Below are positions 31,118 through 43,084 of a stretch of DNA of 64,000 nucleotides, piece by piece. The notes beneath the pieces are model-generated. The model was not told where the DNA came from, searched no databases, and worked only from the letters and a program-made list of their open reading frames with translations. The stretch lies in the NCBI RefSeq assembly GCF_001642475.1, contig NW_019174002.1:1-64000 (forward strand). The letters run 5' to 3'. This DNA comes from Fonsecaea monophora. Lineage: Eukaryota > Ascomycota > Eurotiomycetes > Chaetothyriales > Herpotrichiellaceae. Position numbers and translations under genes: made by a program. The stretch's first letter is position 1. Each line of letters opens with the position of its first letter.

Positions 31118-31994
31118 TTTTGCTTTGCCCTGTTGTTCTTTCAACGCGTCGCAATCAAAACTGTGCCAGGAAAGTCGATTCAATCAACGGGGTTTCAACC
31201 GTGTGAAGAATGGCTCACAGGTCTTAAAAAAGATGTCAGCTTGTTCCTATTAATATTAAGGCAACAGTCAAAATCCGACAGGAGCTTCCCTTGTCGGGTA
31301 TTTGTATCCTTCCGAGGTGAAAGCCGGACCAACATTCATCCGCCAAGGCTCAGAACTTGCCACCTTGTTCGTTTGGTTTCTGGCAACGAGACCGTCTCAG
31401 GGACGTCAAATGGGACGGATAGACAGCCATTAATATCTGTCCCGTTCTGATGGGGGTTTTTGACAATCGCGTTCCATAGGCAAAGAAGCCTTACCTACCT
31501 AATGTACACAGTAGTAGGTGCTGACGAAGTAGTTCAGGCCCACAGGCTGCCTTGCTGCCCAGACCCACATTGCTCGCGAGCGACTCTGCCGTGGCTCGAG
31601 ATCTGTGTTTCCATACTTGCAGACGCTTTAGGAGACGAGAGGAGAACAAGCAGAGAGGAGGACAGACGTCAAGAATGTTTATATAACCTTTGGGTACGCC
31701 TGATTTGGTTTGACCGGCCGTGACGGCTTCTATTACCTCAGCTTCAGGCGGATTGCGTGACGGGAGAATGAGGACCAATCATGCGGGAGGAGATCAAATG
31801 CCTGAACCACTCGTACATTACTCCACGTTTGAAACCCATCATGCTATCATAACGCCCTTTGGCCTGTTGGAGCATTCCTAATAACACAATCTGGTTCTTT
31901 TCTCTATGGCCTGCTCCTCCCGCAAAAAAACATCTGCTTCTGCACCGTCCTCTATTCGTCCTGAATGTCCTGCCTGATCAAAATCGAAACGAGA
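31118..31994. other. Spacer between the MAPEG gene and GMPPA
   Basis: 877 bp with the MAPEG promoter and the GMPPA 3' flank. Open frames are under 125 codons and unrecognised. Confidence 0.4.
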
Positions 31995-33425
31995 CTACAT
32001 GATGACCTCGTTGGCAACATCACGCTTCAACTCCTTGTATGGCAGGCAGATGCAGTTTTGAACCCGAACTTCATCTCCCACACCACATTCCTTGCCAAGA
32101 ATAGTGATGCTCTGGACTTTGACCCCGTTCTTGATGATGGTGGTGCTGTGGTTGGTGACTGGCGTGGCCGTGCCCTCCACTCTAGCCCAAGCTCCGACAC
32201 GACTGTTCCATCCGATGATTGCATAGAGAACACAGGCATCGTGCTTGATTTCGGCCTCGTCGAGGACAATGGCCTCTTTGACACGTGCGCCTGCGCCAAT
32301 GATGGCCTTGGGACCGATGGAGACATTTGGCCCCAACTTCGCCGTGGGATCTACCTGGGCGGTGGGGTGGATGAAGACTGGAGGTACAATGGTGGCGGAT
32401 GGGGTGGCAATCTCTTCTGACTGAGACTGGAAAGCTTTCTGCAGGTATAGGGCATTGGCCGGGACTGCAGAACCAGCCGTCTTGATCTGACGCCAGAAAT
32501 CCTTGGTTTCGTGGACGAAAAAGCGGTTGCTGTCGGCTAGATCAGGTAGAATGTCCTGCTCAAGACGCATGACCTCGTTTTTCTCTCCATCTTCATCGGG
32601 GTCGGCCATGAAGGACGAGTCGAGGTTCTCTGAGGAAGGGTATGAGATCATCCGGGGGCGTTCGGTCTTACGCTTGATGGCACTCTTGATGGAAGGGAAG
32701 ATGGCATCGGTGGCGAAGAGGTATACACCACAGTTGATCAGGTTGGAAATGTGGCTCTCTGGCTTTTCAACGTAGTGAAGGACTCGCTTTGTGTGAGCAT
32801 CGGAGACAATGCAGCCAAAATTGGTGGCGGCGTCGTTGCTGATCCGAGTGCCAAGAATGACTGCCTCAGCGTCCTTCTCTTCGAAGAGTTTCAACATGGC
32901 CTCGAGGGGAAAGGAGCAGCAGACATCCGAATTCAGCACAAAGAATCTGTCGGGCTTGCCCTTCAAGATAGCATCACGGAAGTGGTACAGACCACCAGCA
33001 GTGCCGAGGGCCTGGTACTCGCGCAGATACTGAATCTTGAACTGAGGGAATTCTCTCGACGAGTCTTTGATGAAGTCACGAAAGACATTTTCTTCGTAGT
33101 AACCAATGAGAATGACCTCTTTGATATCTGGGACTTTGGAGACAGCCTTCAGACAGTGCCAGATGATCGGGTGGCCCGCAACATCGAAGAGAGGCTACAG
33201 GTGATTTTCGTCAGTTCACAGTTGAGTCTCAGACTGAACCAGGACCTACCTTTGGGACATCAAGACTCAGTGGTCTGAAACGTGTTCCTCGCGAAGGACC
33301 TCCAACCTGTTTTACGTTCAGTCGAGTTTCTTCTGTCAAGTCGAATTCGCTGATCTTACCAAAATCACGGCTTTGGTAACAGCCTGGGCCCCAGTAGGCT
33401 TCTGACGAGAGGGGACTCTCAGCAT
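31995..33425 (-). CDS. Mannose-1-phosphate guanylyltransferase alpha subunit (GMPPA)
   Basis: The A-type subunit of the GDP-mannose pyrophosphorylase system, which supplies GDP-mannose for glycosylation and cell-wall mannan. In animals GMPPA acts as an allosteric regulator of GMPPB. I assemble 440 residues in three exons, 33425-33360, 33306-33250 and 33194-31995. Phase 0 junctions restore VILVGGPSRGTRFRPLSLDVPKPLFDVAGHP in pieces. The nucleotidyltransferase domain has NSDVCCSFPL and HYVEKPESH. The C-terminal left-handed beta-helix has hexapeptide repeats (GPNVSIGPKAIIGAGARV). The C-terminal end is DVANEVIM. The N-terminal 16 residues before TKAVIL are somewhat longer than usual. The start is the only in-frame ATG there. 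Confidence 0.93.
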
Positions 33426-34014
33426 CTTCGGCCGGTGACAGAGAACAGTATGAGATCGAAACCGCAGCAATGAACAGTCCTCTGAACAAGAAGACAAGTG
33501 ACCAGAAGATATGTCAATGTTCAACGTTTCAATGTCGTTGGTCGTTGGAGTCGAGGGGCAGAATGAACGACAGCTGAGGCCACGGGGTCAGTTTTTTGGC
33601 TTTTCACCGCCATGGAGTTGCAGACCTCTGATTGGTCAAGGCCTTTAGGCTCACTAGCCGCGTCTGGCTGCGTCCTTCACTCACTCATTCCACTTTCAAC
33701 CCCCTGAACACACGCACACACGCTTCTCGATGGTACAATAAAGGCGGTGAAGGTGCTGGAGGCGCATGAGGCGTTGAAGATTGTTCTAGCCCCGTGTCTC
33801 TTTTACCTCGGAATGCTTCATGTACGCCAGCCCTCTGGGCACGTGGATCAATTAAAATTCAACCATTTTTTTTTTACTTGGTACAGGCCATAGCCTCGAC
33901 ACTGCAATCCCCCCTTCCATTGTCTTCATCCGAGTACCTCGTACTCGACAAGTACCTGCAATAGCATCGTACAGATCGTTCCCACCCGCCCCAATATGAG
34001 TGTCCGTGTCGCCT
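33426..34014. other. GMPPA promoter region
   Basis: 589 bp upstream of GMPPA and downstream of the BLI-3-like gene. It holds a CCAAT box and a run of T at about 33868-33876. No gene. Confidence 0.4.
33630..33635 (-). promoter_or_regulatory. CCAAT box upstream of GMPPA
   Basis: CCAATC reads on the minus strand, the same strand as GMPPA, about 205 bp before its start codon. A HAP/CBC-type role is inferred. Confidence 0.4.
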
Positions 34015-34764
34015 TCACACACGCTCGTTCTTAATGTCTTCCTCTGTCAACTCTCGGTGGACACCAGTTTGAGCCACACCACCGGTCAAGGCTGCTGTTC
34101 CAACCTCCTTCAAAAACCCGAGGCTCGAGGTTTCCTTCTTCCAATACACAATGTACTTGCTCTTGATCTCGATCAGACTCATGCGCGGATCTTTCCATGT
34201 CCCGTCGTGGACACCGTCCTTCAAGTCCCCGAACCAAGCGCTGACTGTTGAGCTGTAGAGCTCCTTGATCCTCGGATCGTCGTTGCTGGCTGTCGTCGCT
34301 GTGCCACTGATGGAGATCCAGTCCTGGGTCTTGCTGTCTTGGATAGTAATCTGCACCTCCTTGTTCTTGTCCAGGTCTTGGAATTTCTGCGAGTCTTTGT
34401 TTGCGAGGTACAGGATATCCGGCCCGGAGCGTTTGGCCACAGCCATCGACCGGCCAACGGGGCCAACTCCCTCGCGGTACGTGTTTAACATGCTCGTCTG
34501 TTTACCGTCAATGAGCTCGTAGAGTTCTTTCCACTGGTCGGCTTTAGGAGTCTGATCGTCATATTGTTTTGCAACCGAGGGATCGACCCCAGATTGGACT
34601 TCTTTGGGGTCTAGTGCTTCGGGCATCTTGAGTCGTGCTGTTGCGCTGATGTGTCGAACCTGAGGCTGAAGCACAGAAAGGCACCTCAATGCAAAGGAAG
34701 GAGGCAGGTATTTCGAGATTTGGGATGTTGAGAGTAACCGGCATGCACTCAAAGCTGGAGGCAT
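34015..34764 (-). CDS. BLI-3-like pyridoxamine 5'-phosphate oxidase-related protein
   Basis: A split-barrel flavin-binding protein of the general-stress-protein-26 and PNPOx-like group. It resembles Neurospora BLI-3, a blue-light-induced protein. The conserved block is clear: DPSVAKQYDDQTPKADQWK, SMAVAKRSGPDILYLANKDS, QDSKTQDWISISGTATT, then DDPRIKELYSSTVSAWFGDL and DPRMSLIEIKSKYIVYW. From the ATG at 34764 the product is 249 residues and starts with a Ser/Arg/Leu-rich stretch that could be a mitochondrial presequence. A second in-frame ATG at 34626 (MPEALDPKEV) matches the usual start of cytosolic family members. Both forms could be made. The catalytic activity of this group is unproven. Confidence 0.88.
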   Translation of the reverse strand: MPPALSACRLLSTSQISKYLPPSFALRCLSVLQPQVRHISATARLKMPEALDPKEVQSGVDPSVAKQYDDQTPKADQWKELYELIDGKQTSMLNTYREGVGPVGRSMAVAKRSGPDILYLANKDSQKFQDLDKNKEVQITIQDSKTQDWISISGTATTASNDDPRIKELYSSTVSAWFGDLKDGVHDGTWKDPRMSLIEIKSKYIVYWKKETSSLGFLKEVGTAALTGGVAQTGVHRELTEEDIKNERV

Positions 34765-35428
34765 TGCAGATGCACAGACGTTCAGGATCACCAGGCATGT
34801 TTATTTCAATTGCTTATCCATGAAATCATCATGACTTACCTCAACCATGTCATCGATGTGCTTCTAGTGGTTCTGCAGCCGATGCCGACTCCATTCCGGT
34901 CCACCCCTGACCAACGAAACGGGCCTCTCCACGCCGTTTCCCAACCGTCAACGCTGCTTCAACATGCATCATGGTAGTGGGCTTCTGATCGGTTTCTCAG
35001 TGGATGGCTGAATCAAGAGGGGGGGAAGTGGTGACGACAGCAAAGCATCAGGCTGAGATCATGAAGTTTGCCAAGTCTCGAGGGTCGGGCTTTCGGGCTA
35101 GTCACGATCCGGCTGTTGGGAAACACTTGGGACTCGTACTAGACCAAGAACGATATCAGAGATCCATAGAGAATGAAATGAACAGGAGCATTCAGGTGAA
35201 ATATGTCGCGGCTCTGGTACTATTTTGGAAGGACAAGGTAATTTTGTGACTACGTGTAACCTATATATGACCTTGAAAACCATTGAAAATGTTTCATTTA
35301 ACTCAATGCTTTTCTGCAGAAGACCAAATGATAATCACGCGATTTGTATGTATCCAAGCATATACATATCCGGCACCCACTGACTGCCAGGGGGGCCGTC
35401 CTCCCCCAGCATTTTTTGAGTGATAGCC
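34765..35428. other. Spacer upstream of the BLI-3-like gene
   Basis: 664 bp with the BLI-3-like promoter and the nitrate transporter's 3' flank. An 81-codon plus-strand frame (35004-35249) is unrecognised and not called. Confidence 0.4.
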
Positions 35429-37146
35429 TTACCGACCGCCAATCTGCTTCTTTGACACGGGAGGGATCCAGCAGAGTACGACGTTGATGGTGATGGTGAC
35501 GACGCCGATGATCCAAAACGACTTTCCATAGTCGGTCTTTTCATAGCGAAAGACGATGGCGAAGATGATGCCACCAAGATTTCCCATGGCGCCGGTCATT
35601 CCAGACACGACGCCATTTGCGTGAGGACTGACGTGTGGCACTAGAGCAAAGTTGGCTCCGTTGCCCGCTTCCAAGAAGAAAGCCATGCCGGCGATGAGAC
35701 CGAACATTGTTTTTGTATCGTGGGGATCAAGGATCCCAATCACAATGAGAAACACGCCGGTGATGATCCCAAGAGCATGAATCCAGATCTTCTTCACCCA
35801 AACGTTGGGAGAGCGCTTGAAAAGGAGGTCCGCAAAAATCCCTCCACTGGGGCGATAGACGACATTTAGCAAGCCGAACATAGCGGCCCATTGCCCAGAT
35901 GTGGTCTGCCCAAGCTGCTTGAAGTTTTTCTGGTAATACGTTCCAAGGATCGAGTTGATTGCCAGTTCGCCGCCAAACGAGCAGAAGTAGCAGAGGGCGA
36001 GGACAAGGGTCTGAGGAGCGAACATGGCTTTAACAACTTCCTTGGGTGTAGGCTTCACAACAACCTCGCCACGAGCTGTGTCGATCATTTGCTGTTCGGT
36101 CATTTGAGCTTCGTGGTCGGCGCATATGGATATTTCCCGCTTGGCACTGGCATCGTAAAATGTCTTCTCCCCTGCTGGCGGATTGACGAAGCGTGATGAA
36201 ACCGAGGCAGGATTATCTGCAATACTGGCACTAGGTGTCTCAACAATGGTTGCGTGAAGACCATGAGCCGCGAGGTGAATCTCAGCAGCACTGTGGCGCT
36301 CGCTCCATTTACCAGTTGGTGTATCCTCGCAGAGCACAAGCAGACCGAAAGCAACGGCCATGATGATAATGCCGGGAGCAACAAAAGTCACCCGCCATGC
36401 TATGTGAGGAGTCAAACCACTACCAACGAGAGAGTCGTAGATGGAGGGCATCAGAAAATAGGTCACACCACCACCCGCATTACCCAGGCCAGCTGTGAAG
36501 GCATTGGCAGTGCCTACTACATTCTTGTCAACTGCACAATTTGTTAGCCCGTATTCCGATCTGTCTTGAGGCATTCGATGGCTGTTTTGTAGAAGCAGCC
36601 AGAGCGGTCGACTAGGAATGTATTACTCACAAAAGCCAGTGCTCCATACTTGACACGGAACGAAGCTTCCACCGAGAATGCCAACGAAGAAACGAACAGC
36701 AAAAAGCTGGTTCTTGGTATATGCAGTTCCAGCCAAGAATGTAGGGATCGCGCCAATAGCTAGGCATCCGGTGAATGTCCAGCGAGGACCAAAATGGTCG
36801 CAGCATGGGCCTGCGATTATTCGGACGAGCAAAGTCGCAGACAGGGCGATGATGTTAGAATTCGCAACATCGGTCTTGGTCAAATGGAGATCCTTTTGGA
36901 TGGTATCGTGCAACTATTGCCTGTCAGCTAATGTCACTGGCATGTAGACGATGTTTGCGAGCTGCTTACCAGAGGAGGAAAGGCGTACCATGCGAAGAAG
37001 GCAACGAAAAAAGAGAACCAAGAGAAGAAGAATACTCTTCCATACATGTTAATTGGATTGAGGAATGGAATAGCACGGGCCTTGTAGGTGATGGGGTTGA
37101 CCTCAGGATCCCGAAAGGGTAGTCCGAAGTCAATTCCCATCATACC
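35429..37146 (-). CDS. High-affinity nitrate transporter (NrtA/CrnA, NNP family of MFS)
   Basis: A proton-coupled nitrate/nitrite importer of the plasma membrane. It has 520 residues in three exons, 37146-36970, 36913-36631 and 36531-35429. Introns of 56 and 99 nt rejoin in phase at FPPL-LHDTI and STGF-FDKNVVG. Twelve membrane segments are expected. Family signatures are present: RVFFFSWFSFFVAFFAWYAF, the cytoplasmic DHFGPRW loop, GGSFVPCQVW, and the paired nitrate motifs GLGNAGGGVTYF and GAMGNLGGI. A long central loop with charged residues (about 230-310) is the usual regulatory loop. No nitrate or nitrite reductase gene is next to it, unlike the crnA cluster in Aspergillus. The start at 37146 is the first of two adjacent Met codons. 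Confidence 0.93.
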
Positions 37147-39309
37147 TGCGATCGTGGCGAACGGCCCAGGATCTGTTTGATTCAAGATTGTCCTGACTTC
37201 GTTTTTTCAACGCCGAATCCTGGATGTGAACACATATTGTCCGAAGGAAATAGTCGAGGAAACATGAAATCTTTATGAAAGAGGTGGCTTGAACCCACGT
37301 CACTCATGTACTTTGAAACGTGATATGGCGTTTTGTTGTCTTTCTCCGGGGACAAGGTATAGATGCACTTTGAGACCACACATACTCTGAAATAGTATAT
37401 CCGCGGCAGATCGCTCACAGAGATCGAGTCAATTGGGCAAATTAGGACCCTGGTTCACAAAAGTCACCTCCGAACCAGGCCAGATATTTGCTGATGTCGG
37501 AGTTAAATTGACTCCAGTCAATTGATGACGAGCTCCGAGGCGTTGGCCAAGTCCAAAATATGTTCAAATAGATGGACGTATTCAGTACAAGGGTCATCCC
37601 ACCTTGTCAACTCGCCTCGGAAGTGCTTCTGCTGTTTATCAAAAGGAGTGTTCCTGTCTGCAATGGTTTACGCCTGGTCAAATGTGAGTTTGGTAAAAAC
37701 CACATCAACGCTTCCGAGGACTGTTCTTTAACTCAAATCCTTCCTGGTGAATGTGGGCAAGGGACATGCCTAACTCCAATGCACAAAGTAGATTGTCAAT
37801 CCAACCCCACAGATTGATGGACGAGATAAATGGTATTTGTCGATCTTTTGCGGCATGCAATGCGCCCCCTGTTTTGCGCGGAGATGTTATGATGTCTTTC
37901 CTTGGGTACGATCCTTGTGGTGCGTCCACGTTCGATAACAAGGGGAGGCTCAGATGCGTCAATCTTGGTACGAGTCTCTTGAGCTGCTGTTCGAAGCGTA
38001 AGGCATGAGGTTGTGGTTGGGCGAGGCTTATCTGAAGCATGTGCGCATTGGACCAACTTGGTGGATCCTGCTTATCAGACCAGCAGCTTCCGTTGTACAA
38101 CTAGCGTCTTCAACGCTCTCTCGACCTTACTACTCGCATGGCATTATGATAAGAGTCCGATAATGTGTGAGTGTCTAGAACATTGCACAGTCTCCGCGGG
38201 GATAGCTTGTCAGATAACCGACCTCTAAAGTCAAGATCGCCTGGCGCTGAAGCTTCTCAATACCACATTGAATGGGATGTAGACGAACGTGGCGGCTCCG
38301 TGGTTCACCTGCGGAGACTCCCAGTGTTTGCTAGCAGCTTATGAGTCCTCAGGCGCTTTGACTGTATTGTCGCAAGGGATAGGTGTTATTGTTGGAAGTT
38401 GTCGAATTCAAAGAGAGAGGAAAATGTGGTTGAGAAAACGCTTGCTTGTCTGGTAACGATAACCAATGAGGGTGGAATGTTGTGGGACGGAAAGAGAACT
38501 GAGCGACTAGTCCACTTCGGGGGATTCATTCTTGGCATCGACACATCCTCTTGCCTCTACATACCAGTTTGATGCTTGGATGGATGATCTGAGGGTGTTA
38601 TATGAGAGATCTATTCGAGCGATTTGATCATCAGTGGCCCTTTACCGGATGCCAGCGTCCTTGAGCAACATCTCGGCCTCAGGTTATATCCTAATTCCAG
38701 CCTGTCACGATATCCTATGTCAAATGCACACTAGGACTCCTTGTGCTCTAGGACTTCGCAAATCCGGCGTTCTTGGTAGTCCTTCGGCGGCGGGAGAGGG
38801 GATACTACTCAGACAACACCAGGCAACATCATCTCCTCGCGCAGCAACAAGAGTCCAACACAACCTCTCATGACTGCCGAATACTCAGCCGATAGTTTGA
38901 ACGAGTTATTGGAACAGCGCGTGTTCTGAGGGCCTCATGGGGAAGGGCATCTATTAAGACAACTCGTGTTCTCTTCCGCAGAGGAGACAAATCAACGTGG
39001 CATTTTCATTTTCCAAACCCTGCGAAGCAAACTAGTTCTCTTGCCTCGCTCTGATGCAAATACCATTCATATCCTCCAGAAATGGGAGTAGCATAGGACC
39101 ACGGCGCCGGTGTGCCCTCCACCGAGCCCCTGTGAAGAGACGTCCAGTTTCACCGATCCCTTTCTTTGCGTTACATAACCTATGTATGAATACAATGATG
39201 AGAAGCCCTCTAGCTGAGCTGCCTTTGCCCTGAGTTGAGCCACCAGCGTCGACCCCATGTTGACAAAGACAATCAAGAGAACTTCATAACAGTGACAGGA
39301 AAGGAAATT
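37147..39309. other. Long upstream region of the nitrate transporter
   Basis: About 2.2 kb with no supportable gene. It holds a NirA-type site and several HGATAR motifs that fit nitrogen control of the transporter. Frames at 37705-38100 and elsewhere are under 131 codons and lack domains. The part near 39067-39309 is the 3' flank of the SAP-domain gene. Confidence 0.5.
37533..37540 (+). promoter_or_regulatory. NirA-type binding site upstream of the nitrate transporter
   Basis: CTCCGAGG matches the consensus CTCCGHGG of the nitrate-specific activator NirA and lies 387 bp upstream of the transporter ATG. GATA-type sites follow at 37824-37829, 37933-37938, 38148-38153 and 38212-38217, which AreA could use. 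Confidence 0.5.
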
Positions 39310-40235
39310 TCAAGACGCTGTTGCAAACTTCTTTTTCCTCGCCTCGGCGGCAGCACGGTCCGCATCCGTAGAAAACACGCCTGATTGCTTAGGAATCCCA
39401 GAAGGCTTCTCTCCCGGTCTCCGTCGTGAGTTATCCCTTCCACCTCTTCCTCGGAATCTTCCACCACGGCCTCCTCCTCCTCGCCCTCCTCGGCCCCCAA
39501 AGCTCTTTCGCAGACCAGGATCGTCCATGGTGCCGCTCTCTTCAGTCCTGCCTCGTTTCCGTGAACCACGCTCGCGCTCTTCAGGTAAGGCTTCGTCCAA
39601 CTTTCCCACAGCCGTCTGACCGGTTCCGAAGCGTCGCGCGCGTTCCAGAGCTCTCTGAGCCTCACCATCTGCGGTGTCTGCTCCTGTGTCACCATTTGTA
39701 GGGGCTGCACTGGTACCGAATCTCTCAGCACGAGCCTTGCGCTTGGCCATCTCAGAGTCAAGGTCTGATTGCGGTAGGTTTAGGGCGTAGGAAGTAGAGT
39801 TGGCTAGTGCTGTGTCGGTATTTGCGGACGGAGAGTCTTTCTCATCGACACTTTCAGTTACTGCTGCGGGTTCCGCGACTGCAGGTTCCTCAGATGTAGG
39901 TTCTGGCGCTGTGGCCGTGGTGGGTTCTGGCGCTGGGGCAGGCTGCGCGGTGGACGTTTCTGCTGGAGGCGCATTCTCGGTTTCTGCGCGCAAGTCAGTC
40001 ACAACATGCCAACGGCGCAGCGCCATCGAGCCCAAGGAAGCGCAGAATGGCAGCAGAAGAGAACTGCACCAGCTGGCACCTCCTCGAGTGGTGAACACAT
40101 ACCATTTTCTTGAGCTGCTTTGTCTGCTTCATTCAGCCTGGCAATAAGATCTGCCTTCTTTCCTGAATGTGGCAGGCTCCGCGATTTAAGGATCTCTATC
40201 AGCTCAACCACCGTCTTCTTAGAGTAGTCGACCAT
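39310..40235 (-). CDS. SAP-domain RNA/chromatin-binding protein (Tho1/SARNP-like)
   Basis: A nuclear protein that links transcription to mRNP assembly in the Tho1/SARNP family. It has 268 residues in two exons, 40235-40103 and 39983-39310, across a 119-nt intron (donor gtatgt, acceptor gcgcag). The SAP domain is at residues ~2-40 (KTVVELIEILKSRSLPHSGK, then KADLIARLNEAD). A long Glu/Ala/Pro/Thr-rich linker follows. A conserved central motif has two repeats around RKARAERFG and ERARRFG, as in Tho1 proteins. The C-terminus carries an RGG box (GGRGGRGGGGRGGRFRGRGG) and ends in a basic segment. The start at 40235 gives MVDYSKK directly before the SAP helix. The yeast protein is 218 residues, so this one is slightly longer. 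Confidence 0.9.
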
Positions 40236-42510
40236 GATCACGGTGCGGTAAGGAATCTGAAGAGCAGGAGATGCGCCACTGGCGCTGAACAAGGCGCAAG
40301 ATCAGGTCGCAATGCAGCTAACGGTTGAATGAGTGGGCTTGTAACGGAGCCTCAAGCGATCAATATGAGACGCATCAATCCGAAAATCTGACCTGTAACT
40401 GTGTTCACCAGGCGCAGCGCGTTCGCAGGGCGACCAGAGCGACGCACTTGGGCACTCGAGCCATTGACGAATGTGGGTACGGGGCATATCTGGCTGCTTT
40501 AATGTTTGTTCGTCCACGTCATTTTCCATTTCCTCCCAACTTCCCCCTTATTCTTAACCCCGGGCAGCCGGCTTAAGTCTACGGACAATCTCATATTGTT
40601 TCTGCTCGCAAGGTCTGGGAATCATTTTGGAGTCTACAACATTAAACCGATCTAGAGCAACAGCCACCTAAACGTATTGGACTGCATCTGCCCGTAGTTC
40701 ACGAGCGGTCAAGGCCGCCGGTCTTGTCAAGATCCTGCAGAGGCTCCCTGCCTGCAAAGTCCCAGGGCAAACTTTGGGCATCCACTGATGTGTCCACGTG
40801 TGACAGGGAACTCTGGCCTTGAACAATTACCGCGACCATGGTTACCAAACTCGTCCAAGACCACCTGCAATATGCCGAAGATTGAATGACCCTTTCGAAC
40901 CATGCTTGACTTAGACGTCAGACTTTATATGCCAGAAGTCCTTGAGGGCAGATCCTCCCTCTATCGTAGGATGGGCAATCAAAATCTCTGTATCCCACAG
41001 GGCCGATATAGACTGTCATGCAGAAACGCCTCACTGCTAGGCGATCAAACTCTTCTCTGCCAAACACCACCTCTCATGCTTGTATATGATCAACTAGGCA
41101 AAGCATGTTAAATCCACACAACCAGCGATCAGGCGCAACATCTGCACAGTCTCACCCTCTCGCTCATCGGTTTCCTTGACCTGCCTAGGAACACTCAACT
41201 TACCGTTCAAGTCTCTGTGAATTAGCATTGTCGTCGACATGCTCCAGTCCATCTGCACATGTTACTTCCAGTCCTCAGGTCAAGGAAGAGGGTAGAACAG
41301 CTGATGCCATGACTAAAGCTGGATACTCTTCTCGCACCAATGGCACGCACAATTCTGGTGCTGATTTTGTTACGAGTAGGGCGTTTTGCTGTTAGCTGTG
41401 GTTTGCTCGGCCATTACTGAGGCCCTCCTTTTCGTTCTCACCTGAACCAATCCTCTTCCGTTTCTCCGTCATTCCAGCAAGGACCGAGAGATTCTATCAG
41501 CAGGCCACGGGACAAGTGCTGGAGATGTATGAATGGCGGGTCTGATGTCCCATGTTTCCCTGGGCCCGCTAGCCAGCAACTCTCAGTTGGTTGGACCACG
41601 TCGACCGACTCGTCCCGCAAAGATTCACATGAGAATGAAGTCGTCAACAGTTTTGACAAAACGTCTTTTGATAAGTGGTGGTTTTGACGGGAAAGGATGT
41701 TCCATCGAGGATTGGCTGAGGGAATCCTACAGGACGGGGTATTGTTCTGGCTCTAATCTGTCAATTGGAGTGGTGTGCAAGCATGTTGACCCAGACCGAG
41801 AATAAACACTCATCTGTCTGTACCCGCGCTGAAAATCTTGAATTGGGTGTAGTAGTACGTTGTCTGACATCCCGTTTTGAGTAAACCTCGTGGCTCTTTA
41901 CGGATTTGGGTTGGACAAAACGTGCCAATCGTGGTCCGTTTTGGGCAATGAAAGAGAACCGAGCACAAAGACTACGTTTCGCTCTGTGAGAATCTGGCCT
42001 CCAACAGAAGCTACCAAGATTATTATTATCAGATCTTAGCCTTGTTTTCAGCCTCAGGTTCAGCTGGCACGGTCCCCGGCGGGCGGGCCCAAGGCTGAAG
42101 TCGACCCCAAAACGTCCCGCTATACCAAATCGGGCTGGCAGTGTTGCCAACGCATCAACGCACCAGAATTTTCTCTTTTCCCCTCAAGGGCTGGCTAGGT
42201 ATCCAAAGTCAGAAGAGATGCTCGACGAAGCTTGACACGGAGAGTGACTGAGGGCCACTCGTTTGGGAATTGGTTTGTTTCATCTTAGCAAAGTATTGAC
42301 ATAATCCACTGCAGCATGGCCGAGTGAGGCATATCTGTGTCTGTCCCAAGCTGACCGAACCTAGACGGCGCACGCACTGATAACCTACGGATGTGTATCA
42401 GATGTATACCACTAGCAGTTCTCCGAACTTTGAAACAGCCAGCCACCCAACCTGGCATATCGATGTCTGAAAGGAGGTTCGCTTTATTTGAAGGCCATGA
42501 TTGGCATGTC
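40236..42510. other. Gene-poor spacer
   Basis: About 2.3 kb holding the SAP gene promoter and the GFA gene's 3' flank. The longest frame (41761-42150, minus, 129 codons) has no recognised domain. Nothing else supported. Confidence 0.5.
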
Positions 42511-43084
42511 CTATTGGGTAGTGCCGTCGCGTGCTTCTACGGCCCGATACCTTTCAAGACTCCCCTTGGACCACACTTCCCCCTTGGTATAGCTGCCGCG
42601 ATCAAATACGGGGGCTTTATCCGAGAGAAGGATCCATGGTTGCTTCTCAGAAGCCCAGATGTGAGCGTTTGGCGGGAGTAGGTCTGGGTTGTCCAAGGTC
42701 CCCACACGAACAATGCGGATGCCCTCCTTTACATTGGCTGTGTTATCGAGGTAAACACTCCATACAGCAATCTTGCATCTTGGGCAACGTGCAATATTCT
42801 GCCCAGCGCCACTTTCGCTCGGCACGGTGATCCATTCAGGTTCATTCTTCAGGAGTTTCAGTCGGTCGGTTTCAATCATGGCGTTGAGTGCAAAGGAAGC
42901 CCCAGTCTCTCTTTGACACCATCGACAGCTGTGCCGTTTCAGCCGGGGACAACTCGCAAGACGTGATATGTTCTGACACTCACTGGCAACAGTGAACAAT
43001 CATCGGCTCTGTCTGTAGTGAGTAACGCACTTCCCCACAGTCACAACCTCCTTCGACGGGGAACACAACTCCTTGGGGCGCCAT
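42511..43084 (-). CDS. GFA/CENP-V zinc-binding domain protein
   Basis: A small protein of the glutathione-dependent formaldehyde-activating (GFA) family, which has a zinc beta-tent fold. It has 172 residues in two exons, 43084-42984 and 42928-42511, with a 55-nt intron (donor gtgagt, acceptor cacag). The zinc ligands are all visible: GGCDCGEVRY, then CCHCRWCQRETG spanning the splice junction, and ARCPRCKIAVW. The family fold continues through RVGTLDNPDLLPPNAHIW, which is the typical C-terminal block. Bacterial GFA enzymes were proposed to promote S-hydroxymethylglutathione formation. In fungi the role is mostly unknown, and no alcohol dehydrogenase is next to it. Confidence 0.92.

Noticed and set aside
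37280..37310. B-box-like sequence on the minus strand
   Set aside because: A GGTTCAAGCC-like match only, with no A-box or stem pairing at the right distance.
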